NCBI GenBank assembly: GCA_044221315.1
Contig: JBGAPK010000007.1
Coordinates: 1 to 64,000 of the forward strand
Length of the DNA: 64,000 nt
Direction of reading: 5' to 3'
From: JAFEBO01 sp044221315
Lineage (GTDB): Bacteria > Planctomycetota > Phycisphaerae > Phycisphaerales > UBA1924
Shown one piece after another: positions 60,101 through 64,000 of this stretch (position 1 is the stretch's first letter; the number at the start of each line of letters is the position of its first letter). Made by a program: the position numbers and the translations under genes. The notes beneath the pieces are model-generated. The model saw only the letters and a list, made by a program, of their open reading frames with translations, made no database searches and was not told the DNA's origin.

Positions 60101-62488
60101 CCCCTTCCACCACGAGGGGAAGTACTGCTTCCAGGTTGTCGCGCCGGCCACGAGGTCCTGCGGCAGGCTCGACGCGCCGAGCTTGGTGTACCGGTTCTCG
60201 TCCAGCACCAGCGTGTACGGCACGTGCTGGGCGGTCGTGGTTCCGTCGGACGGGGGCTGGGCGCTCGTCGCGAAGTTCGCGGCCATGTGCCCGGCCGCGA
60301 GAAGCGCCGTGAGCGGGCCCTGGTGGCCGTAAAAGAGACCACGCAGGGAGCGGGCGTTGGCGTCTGCCGATGCGCCGGTCGCCGGCTTCCACACATCGGC
60401 GATTCCCAGGCCCGGGGCGAGCGCCGTCGCGTAGCCCTTGAAGAGTGAACTGGCGGCAGGATCGGGCGCGATGTAGGTCGAGAGCTCGCCGGAATTGGCG
60501 AGCGAGGGCGGGTTGTCGAAATTGGCGATGGTCGTGATGCTCGGGTTGATCGCGGGGACGATCGGGCGGGCGCCGCTGTGCGTGGTCAGGTACTGGCGGA
60601 CGTCGATGAAGGAGCGAAGCAGCGCGGCCTCGGTCGGGTCGCCGGCGTTGCCGCCGGTCCAGAAGGAGAGGTTCTCGCGTTCAAGTTCGAGCGCGCGGTT
60701 CTCGCGGAGAGGGCTGAAGTTGTTCTGAGCTGAAGCCACTGTCTCTTTGATGCCGAGCGGCGGGACGTTCTGCTGGCTATCGAACCAGCCTCCCATAGCG
60801 CACTCGAGGCTGCTGGTGGTGCGCGGATCGTTGATGCCGCGGAAAGTGAGCAGCTCGATCAGGTTCTCGGTGCGGAATCCGTTGGAGAAGTCGAATCGCT
60901 TGTTCACGGAGTCGTAGACCGCGCGCTCCATCGTGGCGGCCTGCGAGGTGTAGAAGTTGGCCCGGTCGCGGATGGTGGGGAAGTTGACGCCGGTGGTCTT
61001 GAGCGGGTCCTTGGTGAAGTCGCTGAAGTGTCCGGGGGGCGCGCCGGCGCCGAGGCCGCCACGCAGGGCGCGATAAGCGCCCTGGCCGAGTTCCCTGCTC
61101 GGGTTGATGACCGCGGGGAAGCCGGCGATCGGACCGAGGCCGGAGGTGGAAATGTCGTTGACGTACTTGGAGTAATCCTGGGACTTGTACAGACCGGAGG
61201 CCGGCTGACGGAGGGCTCCGTACCCGCCGCGATAGACGCGGGTGGTTTGAGTTCCGTTGGCGAGGACATCGCTGATCGTGATCGACGCGGAGGCGGCCGG
61301 GGCGCCGTCGAAGATCATCTCGTCGGCGTCACGCAGCATGAGCAGGCGGCGCAGATCGACGTCGGACGGTGCGATGCCCACCACGTCGGCCTTGTGCGGC
61401 AGCGCTTTGCTCGCGCCGTTGGTGTCGTTCGGGTCGGCGTTCATGTCGCCGGCCGCGTTGACATTGACGAGCGAGGAAAGATCGATGATGCGGGCGGCGA
61501 AGAACCAGCGGTAGTTGGGGTCGCTGGGGAGCAGCGAGCGGTAGGTCGAGGGCTGGGAACCGTTCTGGCCGCGGGCGTCGGTGAGTTCGAACCAGCGGGA
61601 GTCGAACCAGCCGTCGCCGTCGGCGTCGGCCCACTGGTAGGGCGGGTAGGCGGCGTCCTTGGGGGTGAGTGTGCCGAAGGGGCCGCGCGCGGGACGGAAG
61701 GCGCCCTCCTGCCAGGAATCAAAGAACGCGGGGTTGTCGGGCGAGATGGCCTGGCCCCACACGGTCTGGTTCTTGATCGTCCCCGCCTGATCGGTGAGTG
61801 AGAGCCAGCCGTTCAGGCGCCGATCGCCGGGTGTATTGGTGCTGAACGTGCCGGGACGGGCGTCGTAATTGTCGCGGAGATTGAAAAGATTGACGAAGCG
61901 TCCGTCGGGGGCGATGTTGGTGATGTGGAGCCAGTCGCGGCGCTTGGCCCAGGTCTTCTGGCTTCCGTCCGGAGGAAAAACAGCGATCGTCTGCGCAGGC
62001 TTGTAGTTGATCCAGGTCGGCGTGGTAGAGGCGAGCCACGGGTCATCGCCAAGGCCGACGGGGCGGAAGCACTTGAGAAGACCGGTCGGTGTGGTGAGCG
62101 TCGATGCGAAAGTACTGTCGGCGACCCACTTGGTCGTCGGCGCATCCCAAGCCTCGCGCACGAACAGATCGCCGCTGGGAAGGCCGCTGGGGGTGCCGTC
62201 GGATTTGGTGTTGCTCGAATCGGGGACCATCGTTACGGCGTCGTCGGCGATGATCTGGGCTGCGTAGTCGGAAAACGTGGCGATGATCTCGTCGGAACGG
62301 TCGCGCCGGGCGATGGAGCGGCTGGTGCGCTTGTCGGCGTTGCCGATGGAGACGTAGACGATCATGATGATCGAGAGCATCGCGAGCGTGCCGACGACCA
62401 GCACCATGAACGAGCCGCGACGGCGCGGGCGGCGCAGCGCCACCCCGATGTCTCCCAGCATTTCAGCAAACGTTCGACGGATCTTCAC
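57179..62488 (-). CDS. Giant GspK-like (type II secretion minor pseudopilin-like) protein
   Basis: The 1769-residue protein starts at GTG 62488 with AGGAGGT upstream. Its N-terminus has a basic leader followed by RRRGSFMVLVVGTLAMLSIIMIVYVSIG, the prepilin-like hydrophobic helix seen in GspK/PilX. Near residue 1480 is LININTAPQAVLRLLPF, the diagnostic (L/V)NxNTAxxxVLxxLP motif of GspK's SAM-like domain. A similar LVNVNAAGDMN occurs near 340. Classical GspK has about 320 residues, so this is greatly enlarged with beta-rich segments (VPYTLVLDENRYTKLGASS and others). It should be processed by a prepilin peptidase such as the one at 45699. The adjacent upstream gene is of the same group. Confidence 0.75.
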   Translation of the reverse strand: MKIRRTFAEMLGDIGVALRRPRRRGSFMVLVVGTLAMLSIIMIVYVSIGNADKRTSRSIARRDRSDEIIATFSDYAAQIIADDAVTMVPDSSNTKSDGTPSGLPSGDLFVREAWDAPTTKWVADSTFASTLTTPTGLLKCFRPVGLGDDPWLASTTPTWINYKPAQTIAVFPPDGSQKTWAKRRDWLHITNIAPDGRFVNLFNLRDNYDARPGTFSTNTPGDRRLNGWLSLTDQAGTIKNQTVWGQAISPDNPAFFDSWQEGAFRPARGPFGTLTPKDAAYPPYQWADADGDGWFDSRWFELTDARGQNGSQPSTYRSLLPSDPNYRWFFAARIIDLSSLVNVNAAGDMNADPNDTNGASKALPHKADVVGIAPSDVDLRRLLMLRDADEMIFDGAPAASASITISDVLANGTQTTRVYRGGYGALRQPASGLYKSQDYSKYVNDISTSGLGPIAGFPAVINPSRELGQGAYRALRGGLGAGAPPGHFSDFTKDPLKTTGVNFPTIRDRANFYTSQAATMERAVYDSVNKRFDFSNGFRTENLIELLTFRGINDPRTTSSLECAMGGWFDSQQNVPPLGIKETVASAQNNFSPLRENRALELERENLSFWTGGNAGDPTEAALLRSFIDVRQYLTTHSGARPIVPAINPSITTIANFDNPPSLANSGELSTYIAPDPAASSLFKGYATALAPGLGIADVWKPATGASADANARSLRGLFYGHQGPLTALLAAGHMAANFATSAQPPSDGTTTAQHVPYTLVLDENRYTKLGASSLPQDLVAGATTWKQYFPSWWKGPDYQFNLARNLKADGTRDTSTPAKISTDSSGAEVPVPAVNVYGAGDVHPFLVETATYTCYRDTWNQSNPPDAALSDGEGDAPLSGNLPPLVTINGKIDAKNADFLMRVLAVKIQNPYTVPIQLSSEILSNGGPFTIGSGGQFQPNLLNEFFYLQIGTSDPADPAKTAKYYVLAEVDETIATNAYDNKYTVKQVTILPGETIVFYAMNRESKFIVENRFNVTDRIGSNQQQDPSLLEAWLTTQIGPKSAANFRRIEMMRVDNVNFGNSAAPIAADATFKLDPLVPDATLTDHTVMLRRAVRADSGPTANDSLANSANSVVNDELCDRLRNDNFVNLDRQIRGITPTQQYWNKITVTGMFVNPNSTTPRYDDQNDITPGFRYKGTDYPNNYNTRFTITLAAHIARKGEAAGVTLKPGMLPAWAIDPKDVDPKNWYDYEEVPAPISATSPRDVVALTLAGVDAGTSSPRYSSYKPGVWRLLPAVFPSMAKPAESSGVAAIAANSAGKAFAEIRRELAANRNKYEGYVDNGGTFAPDGTSQLRPTDLLNIMAVGSVHTPIDFSGNPLKQISNPAKDDLMRQWTTTSEAFAIALGYANPPADQNVWKSSAVYGPLDYYYFDLNAIAAGKPQTPIFDSGYLKTDDFVSCRFDSNDKPYTAGTGAPIAGNVLTMFRTRSDSYGSLTNPTPGLININTAPQAVLRLLPFTFPSKDEVSGKTFWPGTDDANREAEAKKTDIAAMIESYRDKIAVELRPGAKSQQPTLQTWYAGFFDRSKPGIIAAGDQDKDPNDLAIGDYTQAAGSYVGGRYLSTGIFGLREGAGFHSVGELLAVRQVAFDPTTRAVTAGADLPCNIDFFGARAVGQPTNLLGTDNIVEQILDTTDPAKPKVTDIKPLQFGHTYQDKLKILSGLLGSISVRSDMYAVWFIARGYQRSDCEGLPDLQPMVPSVERRFLMIIDRSNVTKVGQKPRVVAFVEVPL

Positions 62489-62591
62489 AACAACCTCCTG
62501 ACACCACCGGCTCTTCCCTCAAACACTGCGGCAGGTCCGCTTCTCACGGCGGTCTTGCCCCCCCACTCCGCCACTCCCCCACATCATCCCA

Positions 62592-64000
62592 TCACGACTT
62601 CGGGTCGGGCGGGACGTTGAACACGTACTGGAACGACTGCTCGATCGACGGGTCGTTGGGATCGGTGAGCGTGAACGTGACTCGGATCATCTTGGGCCAC
62701 GGCCACGGCAGGCTGGGCGGATCGCCGCTGGTTACGTCGGGGGCAAACGTCGGGTCGTAGTAGCCGAAGTAGGAAACGAGAGACGATTGATCGCCGCGCC
62801 CGGTGACGAGCGTGTGCAATTGTGCGCCGTGAATCAGCCAGTCCTTGACCTTGTAGTTGTTCTGGAGGTTGGACGACTTGGTGAGATCGCCTTTGAAGGG
62901 CTGATACTCGGGCGGGAGCGCGGGGACACGGAGTTGAACACCGCTTGAGTTGAACTTGCTGTTGATGACGCCGGTGTAGGACGCGGCGGGGTCGTACCGG
63001 TAGATGTCCGGGTTCGTCACACCCGCGCCGTTGTTGATCGTCACCGAACCGTTCGCGTTGTAGCCGATCAGGCTGCGTCCGTACCAGATGGTCTGCCCGC
63101 TCACGTCGGTGCCGTTCTCATCGAACTGCGGGGGCGCGATCGGATAGGTCTGTCCCCAGGACCACTCCACGACGAATTCGCTGCAGTGGGCGGCGATGCG
63201 GGAGAGGCCGGCGGTGAGGAGATCGGTGCGGCGGATTGTAACGTCGCGGTTTGTCGCGCCCGTGAGGTGCGTGTTGGGCAGATCGAGGGTGCCGCGCACG
63301 TCCGGCGGCTGCTCTTCGTAGCGGATGCGGGCACCCGTTCGAAATTTATTGCCGTCGTTGATTCGGAATGTCGAATCTTTGGACATAGTGGTGGGCATGT
63401 AGCCGCCGGGGGTCGGCATGGCGTCGAGCATCCACGCCTGCATCGACTCTGTCTTGGACCCGATGACCACTCCCGCCGGCTTGTTCAGTTCCGCGGGGAT
63501 GTAGCGGGCGAAACCGGCTTCCGTCGGACCGGAGCCCCAGATGAAGTTTCCGTTTGTCGTGGGCTGGACGTAGACCTGCCCGAGCACCTTGGGCATGGCT
63601 GGTTCCAGCAAGCTGACATCACCAAACTGACTGCCACGCCCGATGAAAATGAGGGAACCACTGGTGAGCCTGGAAGGTTCGTCGAGGATGCCGTTCACGA
63701 CGAGCGAAATCTCGTCAAGGTCGGTGGCCGCGATATCCACGACGCCTGAGCCAAATCGGGGCACGAGAGACAGAACAAGCGGCTTGTCGGTCGGCCAGAA
63801 CATGGCGTACTGCCGGGTCTGGGTATCTTCGGGCGTGCCCCGCGAGAGCGGCTGCGCCTCCGCCAGGGTGCGGAAAATGCTCGGCGAGGCCGGCTGCCCG
63901 GCGATCTGGAAGTAACTGTCGGAGGTGAGCGTCGCGAGATTTGTGAAGTTGGGGTTTCCGCCGATCTTGTACGCGACAGGAACCGGGACATCGCTCGGCC
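62592..64000 (-). CDS. Unidentified large protein upstream of the GspK-like gene (5' end outside window)
   Basis: The frame stays open to the last base of the window, so only the C-terminal 469 residues are visible. They contain no transmembrane helix. Segments such as SGVVDIAATDLDEISLVVNGIL and FARYIPAELNKPAGVVIGSKTE alternate with Tyr/Trp-rich stretches (FVVEWSWGQTYPIAPPQFDENG). The end MIRVTFTLTDPNDPSIEQSFQYVFNVP is typical of pseudopilin-type extracytoplasmic domains (GspJ/PilW-like 'RV.ftl.Dp' end; weak, by eye). The stop lies about 100 bases upstream of the GspK-like start, so the two are probably in one operon. Confidence 0.6.
   Translation of the reverse strand, partial: PSDVPVPVAYKIGGNPNFTNLATLTSDSYFQIAGQPASPSIFRTLAEAQPLSRGTPEDTQTRQYAMFWPTDKPLVLSLVPRFGSGVVDIAATDLDEISLVVNGILDEPSRLTSGSLIFIGRGSQFGDVSLLEPAMPKVLGQVYVQPTTNGNFIWGSGPTEAGFARYIPAELNKPAGVVIGSKTESMQAWMLDAMPTPGGYMPTTMSKDSTFRINDGNKFRTGARIRYEEQPPDVRGTLDLPNTHLTGATNRDVTIRRTDLLTAGLSRIAAHCSEFVVEWSWGQTYPIAPPQFDENGTDVSGQTIWYGRSLIGYNANGSVTINNGAGVTNPDIYRYDPAASYTGVINSKFNSSGVQLRVPALPPEYQPFKGDLTKSSNLQNNYKVKDWLIHGAQLHTLVTGRGDQSSLVSYFGYYDPTFAPDVTSGDPPSLPWPWPKMIRVTFTLTDPNDPSIEQSFQYVFNVPPDPKS

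Noticed and set aside
58901..60448. 515-codon plus-strand frame inside the GspK-like gene
   Set aside because: Its residues are a shadow of the minus-strand gene, which has a strong ribosome-binding site, a prepilin-like N-terminus and a GspK motif.

Overview
The window is a high-G+C chromosomal segment from a planctomycete, most likely of class Phycisphaerae (inference). The pointers are: secreted proteins that end in a two-repeat dockerin-like DLNGDG...DDADF tail; a short PEP-CTERM-like tail ending in RRRR; small membrane proteins with a CPxCGYNLAG zinc ribbon; a tricorn-type protease; ECF sigma factors paired with anti-sigma factors or with a kinase-TM-TPR protein; and a GspK-like giant protein. 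No prophage, insertion sequence, CRISPR array or rRNA operon was seen. Four tRNA genes (Tyr-GTA, Thr-TGT, Val-GAC, Pro-TGG) are present, all on the minus strand.

Layout. 1-5 kb: a partial gene end, a glycine-zipper lipoprotein, a LON-domain protein next to a YhaM-like exoribonuclease, a zinc-ribbon membrane protein and a thioredoxin-like protein. 4.6-7.7 kb: an ECF sigma/anti-sigma pair and a secreted seven-repeat HAF-like protein. 8-12.4 kb: typA, a PEP-CTERM-like secreted protein, a CDF metal exporter and a lone rplU. 12.7-15.3 kb: a class C beta-lactamase-type serine hydrolase and a one-domain asparaginase. 15.5-17.2 kb: flagellar motA-motB with a perfect hairpin between them. 17.3-19.1 kb: a lower-G+C secreted repeat protein with the dockerin-like tail. 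19.5-20.6 kb: an unusual ORF containing three dispersed repeat families in frame. 20.8-26.6 kb: ileS, then a soluble histidine kinase and an NtrC-type regulator. 26.6-29.5 kb: arfB, a secreted esterase and a broken dockerin-tail gene. 29.7-33 kb: an ECF sigma factor translationally coupled to a Ser/Thr kinase-TPR protein. 33-39 kb: an acyl-lipid desaturase, two tRNAs and a tricorn-like protease with extra domains. 39-45.5 kb: lipoproteins, a second sigma/anti-sigma pair, a fasciclin protein and an OmpA-family lipoprotein. 45.7-48.8 kb: prepilin peptidase and xseB/xseA. 48.9-56.8 kb: a secreted protein of unknown role, a glycosyltransferase, an OppD/OppC-type ABC pair without its other subunits, a DUF1579-VOC fusion, an AraC-GyrI regulator, a GrpB-like protein and a diiron-type MBL protein. 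57-64 kb: tRNA-Pro, a 1769-residue GspK-like protein and a partial companion gene.

The main recurring themes are cell-envelope and secretion functions (prepilin peptidase, GspK-like protein, OmpA/MotB, secreted repeat proteins, tricorn) and extracytoplasmic signalling (three ECF sigma factors, two membrane anti-sigma factors, a membrane kinase). The most unusual signal is the set of dispersed non-coding repeats: a palindromic REP-like element, a CTG/GCTCT-rich element placed just before several start codons, and a TCCGTGG/TTCGTG element. These have in places been absorbed into reading frames.

All coordinates and translations were read by eye. Family assignments rest on motif recognition, not on database searches.
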